The notes under the pieces: model-generated
Database searches by the model: none
What the model was told of the DNA's origin: nothing
The model's input: the letters and a program-made list of their open reading frames with translations, nothing else
Assembly: GCA_900766265.1 (NCBI GenBank)
Contig: CAAFUS010000006.1
Coordinates: 434,001 to 498,000 of the forward strand
Direction of reading: 5' to 3'
Length of the DNA: 64,000 bases
Source of the DNA: Pseudomonadaceae bacterium
GTDB taxonomy: Bacteria > Pseudomonadota > Gammaproteobacteria > Pseudomonadales > Pseudomonadaceae
Translations under genes and position numbers: made by a program
Shown: positions 42,349 through 51,384 of the stretch, one piece after another
Numbering within the stretch: the first letter of the stretch is position 1
Layout of the letters: each line of letters starts with the position of its first letter

Positions 42349-43665
42349 TCAGAACAGGCCAATGGTCCAGGCGAAGGCGAACAGCACCAGGGAAAACGCC
42401 CACATCCACCACAGCGAATAGCGAATGTGCCGCCCCAGATCCAGCCCCGCCAGGCCCAGCGCCAGCCACAACGCCGGCGAGAACGGGCTGATGAAGGTCC
42501 CGATGATGTTGCCGATCGTCAACGCGTACACCACGCTGGCCGGCTCGACGCCATGGCCGGAGACGACCTCCAGCGTTACGGGCAGCAGGCCGAAATAATA
42601 GGCGTCGGTGCTGAGCATCAGCTCCATCGGCAACCCGAACACCCCAAGCACCAGATGCAGCTGGGGCACCAGCGAAGCCGGCAGCACCCCGACCAGATCC
42701 TGAGCGATGGAAGTCAGCATCCCCGTTCCGGTGAAGATTCCCAGCATCGAGCCGGCCGCAAGGATGATCATCCCCATGTTCAGCGCAGCCGGCGCATGGG
42801 CTCCCACACGGCTCATCTGCGCCTTGGCGCCGCGATAGTTGGCCATCAACACCACGCACAGGCCGATCATGAAGATGTACCCGGCCGGCAGCACACCGGT
42901 AAACAGCGACACCAGCACCACCAGGAAGATCAGACCATTGAGCCAGAGCCGACCCGGCCTCAGCAGCGCCTGCGCTTCGGCCGACAGCGGTGCATCGAGG
43001 GACTGGATTTCCCCGTCTCCCGCCGAACCGTCGGCCACCGCACCGGCCGCTGCGATCCGTCGGCGCTCGCGCACGCCCAGCAGCACCGCCAGCATGACCA
43101 GCAGCACCGCTCCGACTGCCTGCAGCACGATCAGCGGCCGCCACAGGTCGGTCACTTCGATGCCGGTCACCGCCGCGGCACGCCCCAGCGGGCCGGACCA
43201 GGGCAACATGTTGAAAATACCGGCGCCCAGGGCCAGCAGAAGCAGCATCAGATAGGGGCTCATCCGCAGCTCTTTGTACAGAGGCAGCAGCGCGGGAATG
43301 GTCAGCAGAAAGGTCGTCGCCCCTGCTCCATCCAGGTGGGCCAGCATGCCGATCACGGCGGTAGCGACGGCAACGGCGATCACGTTGCCACGGGTGACCC
43401 GCACCAGCCCGCCGATCAGCGGCCGGAACAGCCCGGTGTCCTGCAGGACGCCGAAAAAGGTGATGGCAAAGACGAACATCGTCGCGATGGCGGTGACACG
43501 GCCAATGCCGTCATTGAAGAAGGCGGTCAGCTCTTGCGGGCCAAAGCCGGCGAACAACGCCCCCACCAGCGGTACCACGATCAGGGGCAGGACAGGCGAC
43601 ATGCGCCCGATGAGCAGCAGCGCAACCAGGCTGCCGATGGTCAACAGACCGATCAGGGTCAACAA
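42349..43665 (-). CDS. CitMHS-family citrate/organic-acid transporter
   Basis: 438 residues with about 12 transmembrane helices. Features of the CitMHS/ion-transporter superfamily are FVFAITFFGVLQDTGLFRPL, AHLDGAGATTFLLTIPALLPLY and the second-half MELMLSTDAYYFGLLPV. Family members import citrate complexed with Mg2+ or Ca2+. A central hydrophilic loop (about residues 205-235) is normal. No two-component regulator gene lies next to it. The downstream gene on the same strand is the small hydrophobic protein. Confidence 0.85.
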   Translation of the reverse strand: MLTLIGLLTIGSLVALLLIGRMSPVLPLIVVPLVGALFAGFGPQELTAFFNDGIGRVTAIATMFVFAITFFGVLQDTGLFRPLIGGLVRVTRGNVIAVAVATAVIGMLAHLDGAGATTFLLTIPALLPLYKELRMSPYLMLLLLALGAGIFNMLPWSGPLGRAAAVTGIEVTDLWRPLIVLQAVGAVLLVMLAVLLGVRERRRIAAAGAVADGSAGDGEIQSLDAPLSAEAQALLRPGRLWLNGLIFLVVLVSLFTGVLPAGYIFMIGLCVVLMANYRGAKAQMSRVGAHAPAALNMGMIILAAGSMLGIFTGTGMLTSIAQDLVGVLPASLVPQLHLVLGVFGLPMELMLSTDAYYFGLLPVTLEVVSGHGVEPASVVYALTIGNIIGTFISPFSPALWLALGLAGLDLGRHIRYSLWWMWAFSLVLFAFAWTIGLF

Positions 43666-43844
43666 AGGGTATCTCCTCTTCTTCTTGTCAGGGCGACGAC
43701 ACGCGCGGGGAGACTACGAAGCAAAACTTTCACGAACCTTTAGCCCGGCACCTCGGAGCGCCGGGCGGCCCGGGAAAATGTCAGGACATATGTCGTGGGC
43801 GCGGGCGCCTGTCCTCGCCTGGACAAGCGCGGCGCCGAAGCACC

Positions 43845-44372
43845 TCAGGCCTTGTAGCGCTTGACCGCCTCGAGCCAGGCCGGATCGAGGCGGTCCTGCT
43901 CCGCCTCGATGCCCAGCGATTCCAGCAGCGCCCGGTGCTCATCGATCTCCCGCACGTGCTGGCTGAGCTCCGACAGATTGCCGTCGAGCCGATGCATCTG
44001 CGCCAGGCCCAGGTGATAGAAGCGCAGCAGCTTCAGCGCCTGCGGGTCGCGCGCGGCCACACCAGCCTTTACGTGATGCATCAGGTTGGTCACGCGCATG
44101 AGGGCTCGCTTGAGCTGCCAGCCGTAGACCGCCGGGGCCATCCATGGCGTCGACCACAGCATCAGCCGCACCACCGCCACGGTGACGACAAGGCCGGCCA
44201 GCACGCCGAGCAGGTTCCAGCGGAAATTGTCGCCGCCCTCCTCTCCGAACAGCCGTACCGAGAGCATCGAGAAGAGCATCCCGAGGACGGCGAACAATGC
44301 CGCGAGGGTCAAGGCGATACGCCGGGTCTGCTGGCGATAGCGCTCAGCCTCTACGGATTGCAGCTCGAACAT
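43845..44372 (-). CDS. DUF3087-family membrane protein
   Basis: 175 residues. Two transmembrane helices at about residues 22-44 and 54-78 (IALTLAALFAVLGMLFSML, LLGVLAGLVVTVAVVRLML) are followed by a cytoplasmic helical domain with HHVKAGVAARDPQALKLLRFYHLGLAQMHRL. This matches DUF3087, found in Pseudomonas and related bacteria, without known function. The ATG giving MFELQSVEAERYR begins the conserved segment. It is monocistronic, divergent from the cytochrome b561 gene. Confidence 0.75.
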   Translation of the reverse strand: MFELQSVEAERYRQQTRRIALTLAALFAVLGMLFSMLSVRLFGEEGGDNFRWNLLGVLAGLVVTVAVVRLMLWSTPWMAPAVYGWQLKRALMRVTNLMHHVKAGVAARDPQALKLLRFYHLGLAQMHRLDGNLSELSQHVREIDEHRALLESLGIEAEQDRLDPAWLEAVKRYKA

Positions 44373-44662
44373 GTGGACTCCTGGGATTGCAGAGGCCGGA
44401 GAATTCCGGCCGGAAGAGCGAGAAAGACGCAGCCTGCCGGTTTCCGGCACGACCGTCTTTGCACGCTGTTTACCTTTATCGACGCCTTCGGGCGTTGCCC
44501 ATGCCGCCGATCCTTCGCATTATCCGCTCCTGCAGGATCGCCGCATGCCGCGTCACAGGGCCGCTGGCGGAACTCGCCGAGTGGGCCAGCCCGCGCCGGC
44601 CTCATCCGAACACCGGCAGGACTGTTCCTGCCGACACGACGCACCGATCCAGGAGGACGCGA

Positions 44663-45214
44663 ATGAAACCCGCACGGTTCCAGCTCCACGACACCCCGGC
44701 CCGCTACGGCACCATGAGCCGGCTGTTTCACTGGGGCATGGCCCTTATCCTGGCCTGGCAGTTCGCGACGGCACTCGCGCACCTGTTGCTGGAGGATACA
44801 GCGATCGAAGGGTTCCTCTGGGCCACCCACAGAACGGTCGGTCTGCTGCTGATCCTGCTCGTGATCGCCCGCGGGCTATGGTCGCTGCACAACCGCGGCC
44901 ACCGCCCCGCCTCGCTGAGTCCCATGGCGACGCTGGGCCATCTGGCCCTCTACGCTCTGATGGTGATCGTTCCGCTGCTCGCATTACTGCGCCAGTACGG
45001 TTCGGGCCGCGCCTTCGAGCCCTTCGGACTACCGCTGATGCCCGGCTTCGAAGGCCCGCGCATCGACTGGATGATGGCGCCGGCCAACCTGCTGCACAGC
45101 TGGCTCGGCTGGCTGCTGCTGGCGCTGATCGCAGGCCATGTGGCCATGGTCTTCATCCACCGCCGCCGCCCGCAGGACGGAGATGTACTGGCGCGTATGC
45201 TGGGTGATCGGTGA
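44663..45214 (+). CDS. cytochrome b561-family protein
   Basis: 183 residues with four transmembrane helices and the haem-ligand histidines of the di-haem b561 family: RLFHWGMAL, ATHRTVGLLLI, LHSWLGWLLLALIAGHVAMVFIH. It is probably an inner-membrane superoxide or quinone oxidoreductase of the CybB type. AGGAGG precedes the ATG by 6 nt. It converges on hrpA across a stretch of two overlapping hairpins. Confidence 0.9.
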   Translation: MKPARFQLHDTPARYGTMSRLFHWGMALILAWQFATALAHLLLEDTAIEGFLWATHRTVGLLLILLVIARGLWSLHNRGHRPASLSPMATLGHLALYALMVIVPLLALLRQYGSGRAFEPFGLPLMPGFEGPRIDWMMAPANLLHSWLGWLLLALIAGHVAMVFIHRRRPQDGDVLARMLGDR

Positions 45215-45231
45215 GCCCAGGCTAGGTACAG

Positions 45232-45300
45232 AGGCAAGGCGCCCTCGGCGCCTTGCCTGACCCGGTGCCGTATTCGGCACGGATACGGCACCGGGTCAGG
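45232..45300. terminator. two overlapping perfect inverted repeats between convergent genes
   Basis: First: AGGCAAGGCGCC/GGCGCCTTGCCT (45232-45258, 12-bp stem, 3-nt loop). Second: CCTGACCCGGTGCCGTAT/ATACGGCACCGGGTCAGG (45256-45300, 18-bp stem, 9-nt loop), which runs into the hrpA stop. The two share three bases. Neither has a T-run, so simple intrinsic termination is doubtful, though collision control between convergent genes is likely. Confidence 0.65.
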
Positions 45301-48300
45301 CCTCCACCTGCGCCCATTGCTTGTTCAGGCGCTTGTCGGATACGGCCATTTTCGTGCCCAGTTGCTGAGCCCACAGCGATACGCGGTATTCCTCCAGCAT
45401 CCAGCGGTACAGCGCCAGCTCCGGGTCGCGCTTGCCTTCCTGTTGGTGCTTCTTCAGGCGCGCCTGGTACTGCTCCCAGTAGCCGGCCAGCTCGCCCGAC
45501 CAGACGCGGTCGCGTTGCAGCTGCGCGCCGATCTTGTCGAAGCGCTGTTCCACCGCCTTGAGGTAGCGTGGGTATTCCTTCAGCCATTCGGCGGGCGTTT
45601 CGCGCACGAAGCCGGGATAGACCAGGCTTCCCAACTGCGCCTTGATGTCATTGAGCGCCACCGCCTGGGCCAGGTCGATCCGCCCCTTGAAGCGCTTCTG
45701 AAGGCCGTGCCAGAGCTTGAGAATGTCCAGCACGAGGCGCGCCAGGCGCTCGGCGTGAGCCGTCCAGTCGCCTCGTTTCTTCTCGGCGAGCGAGGCCAGG
45801 GCGGCGCCGTCGCGCGGCAGTTGGGCTTCGCCGTCGAGGATGCAGCTGTCCAGGCTGGCCAGCAGAATGTCCTCCACCAGCGCATCGACCTTGCCCAGGT
45901 CGCGGTACAGCAGGCCCAGCTCGGTGAGGCCCGGCAGTTTCTGGCGCAGGAATTTGGCCGGCTCGGCCAATTGCTGCAGCAGCAGCCGCTGCAGCGCACG
46001 GCGGTGCTGGAAGTCCGCTTCGGCCTGGGTCGGAAAACGCCCTTCCTTGACCACACCGCCCTCTTCGACCAGCGCCGGGTAGACCGTCATGGATAACCCC
46101 GCAACCTTCTGCTGGGCCTTCTCCGCCACCTGGGAAAAGCCCCTGGCCTCGACTGGTTTCTGTTCGGCCCTCTGCCGCGGCGCCGTCAACGCCGCCTGGC
46201 TGGCTTCGTTGAAGCGCGCCGTCAGCTCGGCCAGGTCGCGGCCTTCGCCGAGGAACTTGCCCTGGGCGTCGACCACCTCGATGTTCATCTTCAAGTGGTT
46301 CTCGAGGCCGTCGGCCGCTTCGCCCCAGGCGTCGTCCGGCACCCGCGCGCCGGTCATGCGCAGCAGCTCGCGCCCCAGCGCTTCGGGCAACGAGCCTTCG
46401 CCAAAGGTGATCTTCGAAAGCGCCGCGCCGACGAAATCGGGCACCGGCACGAAGTTCTTGCGAATCGCCTTGGGCAGCCCGCGCACCAGGGCGATGGCCT
46501 TGGCTTCGATCAGGCCCGGCACCAGCCAGTCGAGACGCTCTGGACGCAGCTGCGGCAGCAGCGGCGCCGGCACACGCAGCGTCACGCCGTCGCGCGGATG
46601 ATTGGGCTCGAAGTGATATTCCAGCGGCAGCGACAGCTCGCCGATACGCAAGCTGTCCGGGTATTGCGAAGCGGTGACTTCACGCGCCTCGCGGGCCAGT
46701 ACATCCTCCTCGCCCATGATCAGCAGCTGTGGGTCTTTCTGGCTTTCGCGCCTGTACCAGTTCTCGAAGCTCGCCGTCTGGTAGATGTCGGCGGGCAGGC
46801 GCGCGTCGTAGTAACCGAACAGGGTTTCCTCGTCGGCGAGGATGTCGCGGCGGCGCGCCTTGGCCTCCAGCTCGTCCATGCGCTCGAGCAGCTCGCGGTT
46901 GGCCGCCAGCGCCCGGGCACGGCTGTTGATCTCGCCGCGCACCAGCCCTTCGCGGATGAACAGCTCGCGCGCCGCGGCCGGGTCGATCGGGCCGTAATGC
47001 ACCGGCCGGCGGCCCACGACGATCAGCCCGTAGAGCGTCACCTGTTCGTAGGCGATCACCTGGCCGCGCTTCTTTTCCCAGTGCGGCTCGAAGTGGTTCT
47101 TCTTAACCAGATGGCCGGCCAGCGGCTCGATCCAGTCCGGCTCGATCTTCGCCACCATGCGTGCGAACAGCTTGGTGGTCTCGACGAGCTCAGCGGCCAT
47201 GGTCCAGTTGGGTTTCTTGCGACCGATAACGCTCGACGGATGGATCCAGAAGCGCCGCTGGCGGGCGCCCAGGTAGTCGCCTTCCTCGGTCTTCTGGCCG
47301 ATGTGACTGAGCAGGCCGGCGAGGATCGCCTTGTGCACGGCCGCGTAGCCCTTGGCCTTCTGTGCGGCTTCGCTGGCTTCGGCTTGCTGGCGGACCACGG
47401 CGTTGACTTTGTTGTCCTTGGTTGGGACAGGCTGAGACCCCGCCCCGGCCGCACGTGTAAAAGAGGCTTCCCCGTCTTCCACCCTACGATTCTGTTCGCG
47501 ATCGGAAGCTCGGGTTTGGCCATCGAGCTTGAGCTCGCGCACGATCAGCAGCAGCTGGCGGTGGGCATCGCGCCATTCGCGAAGGCGCAGATAGTTGAGG
47601 AAGTTCTTCCGGCACCAGCTGCGAAGTGCGTTGGAGCCCAGGGCCTGGCGCTGCTCCTCGAAGCCGCGCCAGAGGTTGATCAGCGCGGCGAAATCGGAGT
47701 CCGGGTCCTTCCACTGGGCGTGAGCCTGGTCGGCCTGGGTCTGGCGATCGGCCGGGCGCTCACGAACATCCTGCACCGACAGCGCGCTGGCGACGATCAG
47801 CACCTCGGCCATGCTCCCCAGCTTCGCTGCCTCGAGCAGCATGCGGCCCAGACGTGGGTCAATCGGCAGACGCGCCAGCTGGCGCCCCAGCGGGGTCAGC
47901 TGGTTCTCGCGGTTGACCGCCGAGAGCTCCTGCAAAAGGTTGAAGCCATCGCTGATGGCCTTGCCATCCGGCGGCTCGATGAACGGGAAGTCCTGAATGT
48001 CGCCCAGGCGCAGGTGCAGCATCTGCAGGATCACCGCGGCAAGGTTGGTGCGCAGGATCTCGGGATCGGTGAATTCGGGGCGCCCGAGGAAGTCCTCCTC
48101 ACTGTAGAGACGGATGCAGATGCCGGGCTCGACCCGCCCGCAGCGGCCCTTGCGCTGGTTGGCGCTGGCCTGGGACACCGCCTCGATCGGCAGGCGCTGC
48201 ACCTTGGCGCGGTAGCTGTAGCGGCTGATGCGCGCGGAGCCCGAATCGATCACGTAGCGGATGCCGGGCACCGTCAGCGACGTTTCCGCCACGTTGGTGG

Positions 48301-49375
48301 CCAGCACGATCTTGCGACCCGGTCGCGGCTGGAAGATCTTCTGCTGCTCGGCCGGGGTCAGGCGCGCGTACAACGGCAGCACCTCGGTGAACTTCAGGTT
48401 GGCCTTGCGCAGCATCTCCGCGGCGTCGCGGATCTCGCGCTCACCGGGCAGAAACACCAGCACGTCACCGGGGCGCTGACCGACGCTTTTCTCGTGTGCG
48501 GTGATTTCGTCCAGCGCGGCGAGGATGCCCTGGTCGACGGTCAGGTCGTCCTCCAGGCGCTCGCCGTCCTCGTCGGTCTCGGCGGCCAGCGGGCGGTACC
48601 AGGTGTCCACCGGGTAGGTGCGTCCGGATACCTCGATAATCGGCGCCCCGTCGAAGTGCCTGGAAAAGCGCTCCAGGTCGATGGTCGCCGAGGTGATGAT
48701 CACCTTAAGGTCAGGCCGGCGCGGCAGCAGGGTCTTCAGGAAGCCCAGCAGGAAGTCGATGTTGAGCGAACGCTCGTGGGCTTCGTCGACGATGAGGGTG
48801 TCGTACTTTTCCAGGAAGCGGTCATGTTGCGTCTCGGCCAGCAGGATGCCATCGGTCATCAGCTTGATCAGGGTCTGGTCGGTGCTCTGATCCTCGAAGC
48901 GCACCTGGTAGCCCACTCCCTCGCCCAGTGGCACACCGAGCTCTTCGGCAACGCGGGTGGCGACGCTGCGCGCGGCCAGACGCCGTGGCTGGGTATGGCC
49001 GATCAGCCCTTGCGTGCCGCGTCCGATCTCGAGGCAGATCTTGGGCAGCTGGGTCGTCTTGCCCGAGCCGGTCTCACCGGCGATCACCAGGACCTGGTGC
49101 TTCGAAAGCGCGGCCTTGATCTCGTCGCGCTTGGCCGCGATCGGCAGCGCATCGTCATAGCGGATCGCGGGGACACTGGCGCGGCGCGCCTCGACCTTGG
49201 CGGCCGAAGCCTGGAAGCGCTCGAGCCACTGGGCAAACCTGGCCTCGTCCCAGGACGGCGTGCCTGATGTCTTGCGTAGCTCGTGAAGCTGTCGGCGCAG
49301 GCGGTGGCGATCGGCGTTGAAAACCTGATCGAGGTTCTGGTGCAGGGTATCGAAGGCGGGCGTTGCGTCGGTCAT
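45296..49375 (-). CDS. hrpA: ATP-dependent RNA helicase HrpA
   Basis: 1359 residues. DEAH-box helicase core with Walker A GETGSGKT at residues 100-107 and DEAH at 197-200, followed by the HA2, OB and long C-terminal DUF3418 regions typical of proteobacterial HrpA. HrpA rescues stalled ribosomes by acting on the mRNA. It is about 60 residues longer than E. coli HrpA. Part of the surplus is an unusual polar segment at about residues 625-665, encoded by a repeat-like sequence (47395-47515). The ATG gives MTDATPAFDTLHQNLDQ. Confidence 0.93.
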   Translation of the reverse strand: MTDATPAFDTLHQNLDQVFNADRHRLRRQLHELRKTSGTPSWDEARFAQWLERFQASAAKVEARRASVPAIRYDDALPIAAKRDEIKAALSKHQVLVIAGETGSGKTTQLPKICLEIGRGTQGLIGHTQPRRLAARSVATRVAEELGVPLGEGVGYQVRFEDQSTDQTLIKLMTDGILLAETQHDRFLEKYDTLIVDEAHERSLNIDFLLGFLKTLLPRRPDLKVIITSATIDLERFSRHFDGAPIIEVSGRTYPVDTWYRPLAAETDEDGERLEDDLTVDQGILAALDEITAHEKSVGQRPGDVLVFLPGEREIRDAAEMLRKANLKFTEVLPLYARLTPAEQQKIFQPRPGRKIVLATNVAETSLTVPGIRYVIDSGSARISRYSYRAKVQRLPIEAVSQASANQRKGRCGRVEPGICIRLYSEEDFLGRPEFTDPEILRTNLAAVILQMLHLRLGDIQDFPFIEPPDGKAISDGFNLLQELSAVNRENQLTPLGRQLARLPIDPRLGRMLLEAAKLGSMAEVLIVASALSVQDVRERPADRQTQADQAHAQWKDPDSDFAALINLWRGFEEQRQALGSNALRSWCRKNFLNYLRLREWRDAHRQLLLIVRELKLDGQTRASDREQNRRVEDGEASFTRAAGAGSQPVPTKDNKVNAVVRQQAEASEAAQKAKGYAAVHKAILAGLLSHIGQKTEEGDYLGARQRRFWIHPSSVIGRKKPNWTMAAELVETTKLFARMVAKIEPDWIEPLAGHLVKKNHFEPHWEKKRGQVIAYEQVTLYGLIVVGRRPVHYGPIDPAAARELFIREGLVRGEINSRARALAANRELLERMDELEAKARRRDILADEETLFGYYDARLPADIYQTASFENWYRRESQKDPQLLIMGEEDVLAREAREVTASQYPDSLRIGELSLPLEYHFEPNHPRDGVTLRVPAPLLPQLRPERLDWLVPGLIEAKAIALVRGLPKAIRKNFVPVPDFVGAALSKITFGEGSLPEALGRELLRMTGARVPDDAWGEAADGLENHLKMNIEVVDAQGKFLGEGRDLAELTARFNEASQAALTAPRQRAEQKPVEARGFSQVAEKAQQKVAGLSMTVYPALVEEGGVVKEGRFPTQAEADFQHRRALQRLLLQQLAEPAKFLRQKLPGLTELGLLYRDLGKVDALVEDILLASLDSCILDGEAQLPRDGAALASLAEKKRGDWTAHAERLARLVLDILKLWHGLQKRFKGRIDLAQAVALNDIKAQLGSLVYPGFVRETPAEWLKEYPRYLKAVEQRFDKIGAQLQRDRVWSGELAGYWEQYQARLKKHQQEGKRDPELALYRWMLEEYRVSLWAQQLGTKMAVSDKRLNKQWAQVEA

Positions 49376-49511
49376 GGACAGCCGTGGGCAATACGTGAAG
49401 CCGCGATTGTCGCAGATTTACCCGATCAGCCGAAAAATCTCATTGGGGGCATGAGGCAGGCGCTTGCCTTGTTCGCTGCCTTCGTTTCACCCGTGGGCTG
49501 CGGACTGAGGT

Positions 49512-49538
49512 GCTACGCCGGCTCCTTGCCGGCGTAGC
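49512..49538 (-). terminator. hairpin after the M28 peptidase gene
   Basis: Eleven-base-pair perfect stem GCTACGCCGGC/GCCGGCGTAGC with a 5-nt loop, downstream of the peptidase stop. No T-run follows on the minus strand, so it may be a REP-like element or an mRNA 3' end. Confidence 0.5.
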
Positions 49539-49546
49539 CTTCGGCC

Positions 49547-51151
49547 TTACTTGATCCAGTCATGCCCCCAGTGGGTACGCTCGCGGACCGCCTGCTGACG
49601 TAGGATGGTCGCGCCTTGCCCCGCCTCGGCGGCCGCAATCTCGTCATCGATGACCTTGGTAGACAGAGACAGCCAACTGGTGGCGAACGCCAGGGCATCG
49701 GCATGCAGCTCGAGGGCGTCCATGTCGATGTTGCCTAGGTCGTCGCAGGCCTGGTGGTAGCACGCATCGTAGGGCTCGCCCGCCGCGCCGCCGTAGCGCT
49801 GCGCCTGCTCGACGGTCTTGATGCCTTCCGCGCCGGTGAACAGTCCGCCAAAGGGGATGCCGTCCTCGAAGAACTGCGCGTAGTCGGAGCGGAAGTCGAT
49901 CTCGGTGCCCTCCGACGCCGCGCCACGCAGGCGGAAGTAGCTCTGGAACAGCCGTTCGATGGCTGCCGACCCGGGCGGCCCCTGCAGGCCGAAATCGGAG
50001 CCGTCGCCGTCATAGATGAAGTTCGCGAAGTTCGGCGAACCGATCATGTCGACGTTGAGATAGGCCTTGATCCGTGCCTTTTCCTCATCGGCCAGCTGGT
50101 TGACGTAGTAGGTCGAGCCCACCAGTCCCGACTCCTCGGCCCCCCACCAGGCGAAGCGGATCTTGTTCAGCGGTTGGGCACGGCGCAGCAGTACCGCCAT
50201 CTCCAGCACCGCGGCGCTGCCCGACCCGTTGTCGTTGATGCCGGGCCCTTCGAACACCGAGTCCAGGTGCGCGCCGACCATGATCACGTTGTTCGGGTCG
50301 CCACGCCGTGTCTCGGCCAGCACGTTGAAGGTCTCGGTGCGCTCGCGCACGACGTCCACCGAGAAGCTCAGCTGCAGGCCTGGGGTATTGGCCCAGGCGG
50401 CGCCATTGGCATAAGTGGCGAAGATGACCGGCAACCCGCCCTGGTAATCATCGCCGAGCGTCACATTGGCGAGCCCGGTGCGGTCCTCGGTGTTGCCCTG
50501 GTTGAAGATGACCACGCCGACCGCGCCGGCATCGGCGGCGTTCTGCGCCTTGACCACGAAGTCGCAGGTGCCGCGCTGGATCAGCGCGATGGAGCCGCTC
50601 GGGAATCCGGCGAAGTCTTCCAGCTCGCAGCCGCTGGTAGAGGTGTTGCCGGCACCGAGAGAGACGTCGACCGCGACCACCGGCCCGCTGACGCTGCCGG
50701 CCTCGGTTTGCGACAAGTAGGTGAAATCCTCCTCCCACACGTAGCTGACCGGCTGCGGCGCCACGGCCGCCAGGGTGCCGGGCCCGACCGGATAGAAGGC
50801 GGAGAACGGAAACGCCTGGATCGAAACCTGGTAGCCGGCCTGCTCCAGGGTGCTGCGCACGTAGTCCACCGAGGCCTGGTATCCGGGCTGACCCGAAGCG
50901 CGATTGCCGCCGTTGAGCGTGGCGATGTCCTGCAACGCTTCCAGCCGCTTCATCACATTGGTGGCCTGCATGCAACGCGGCAGACCGATGGGCGAGCTTA
51001 CCAGGAGGATCGAATTGCACGCCGCCGCGTTGGGCTTGTCGGGAGACCAGAGGTCGTTGAACGCCTCGGTCTCCAGAGGTGGCGCGGCAAAAGCGGTTGA
51101 GGAAGCTAACGCGAGGGAACCCACTACCTGACAAACATTCTTCTTATTCAT
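49547..51151 (-). CDS. secreted M28 aminopeptidase (PaAP-like)
   Basis: 534 residues. Signal peptide (MNKKNVCQVVGSLALASSTAFA) and short propeptide, then an M28 peptidase domain interrupted by a PA (protease-associated) domain around residues 150-265. Zinc-binding and catalytic residues appear in VGAHLDSVFEGPGINDNGSG, WWGAEESGLVGS, YLNVDMIGS and DFRSDYAQFFEDGIPFGGL. The layout and length agree with the P. aeruginosa leucine aminopeptidase PaAP. An ATG at 51169 would add six residues; 51151 is favoured because it starts a typical signal peptide. Expected in outer-membrane vesicles or the medium. Confidence 0.88.
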   Translation of the reverse strand: MNKKNVCQVVGSLALASSTAFAAPPLETEAFNDLWSPDKPNAAACNSILLVSSPIGLPRCMQATNVMKRLEALQDIATLNGGNRASGQPGYQASVDYVRSTLEQAGYQVSIQAFPFSAFYPVGPGTLAAVAPQPVSYVWEEDFTYLSQTEAGSVSGPVVAVDVSLGAGNTSTSGCELEDFAGFPSGSIALIQRGTCDFVVKAQNAADAGAVGVVIFNQGNTEDRTGLANVTLGDDYQGGLPVIFATYANGAAWANTPGLQLSFSVDVVRERTETFNVLAETRRGDPNNVIMVGAHLDSVFEGPGINDNGSGSAAVLEMAVLLRRAQPLNKIRFAWWGAEESGLVGSTYYVNQLADEEKARIKAYLNVDMIGSPNFANFIYDGDGSDFGLQGPPGSAAIERLFQSYFRLRGAASEGTEIDFRSDYAQFFEDGIPFGGLFTGAEGIKTVEQAQRYGGAAGEPYDACYHQACDDLGNIDMDALELHADALAFATSWLSLSTKVIDDEIAAAEAGQGATILRQQAVRERTHWGHDWIK

Positions 51152-51337
51152 AGGTAACTCATCCTTCATTGGACGAACATGGTTGGGCAGGCCGGCGGTG
51201 GCATTCGCCGTGCGTACGCCACTGTCCCCTACAGCTCCCAGCGGACGCGACCTTGGACACTAGACTGGGCTTGCTGCCCCCGGTTCTCGGCGTTGCGCCA
51301 GTCAGACGTGCAGCTGGTCGGTTTTTTCGCGCCCATG

Positions 51338-51362
51338 AAAAAACCCGCCGAAGCGGGCTTAT
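51338..51362 (-). terminator. intrinsic terminator after fadD1
   Basis: CCCGC/GCGGG stem with a 4-nt loop and a six-T run on the minus strand, about 25 nt past the fadD1 stop. Confidence 0.85.
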
Positions 51363-51384
51363 TTCCTACAGCGCGTGCCGGCGA

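Noticed and set aside
46295..49267. 990-codon open frame opposite hrpA
   Set aside because: Mirror of HrpA codon bias; no domain or ribosome binding site.
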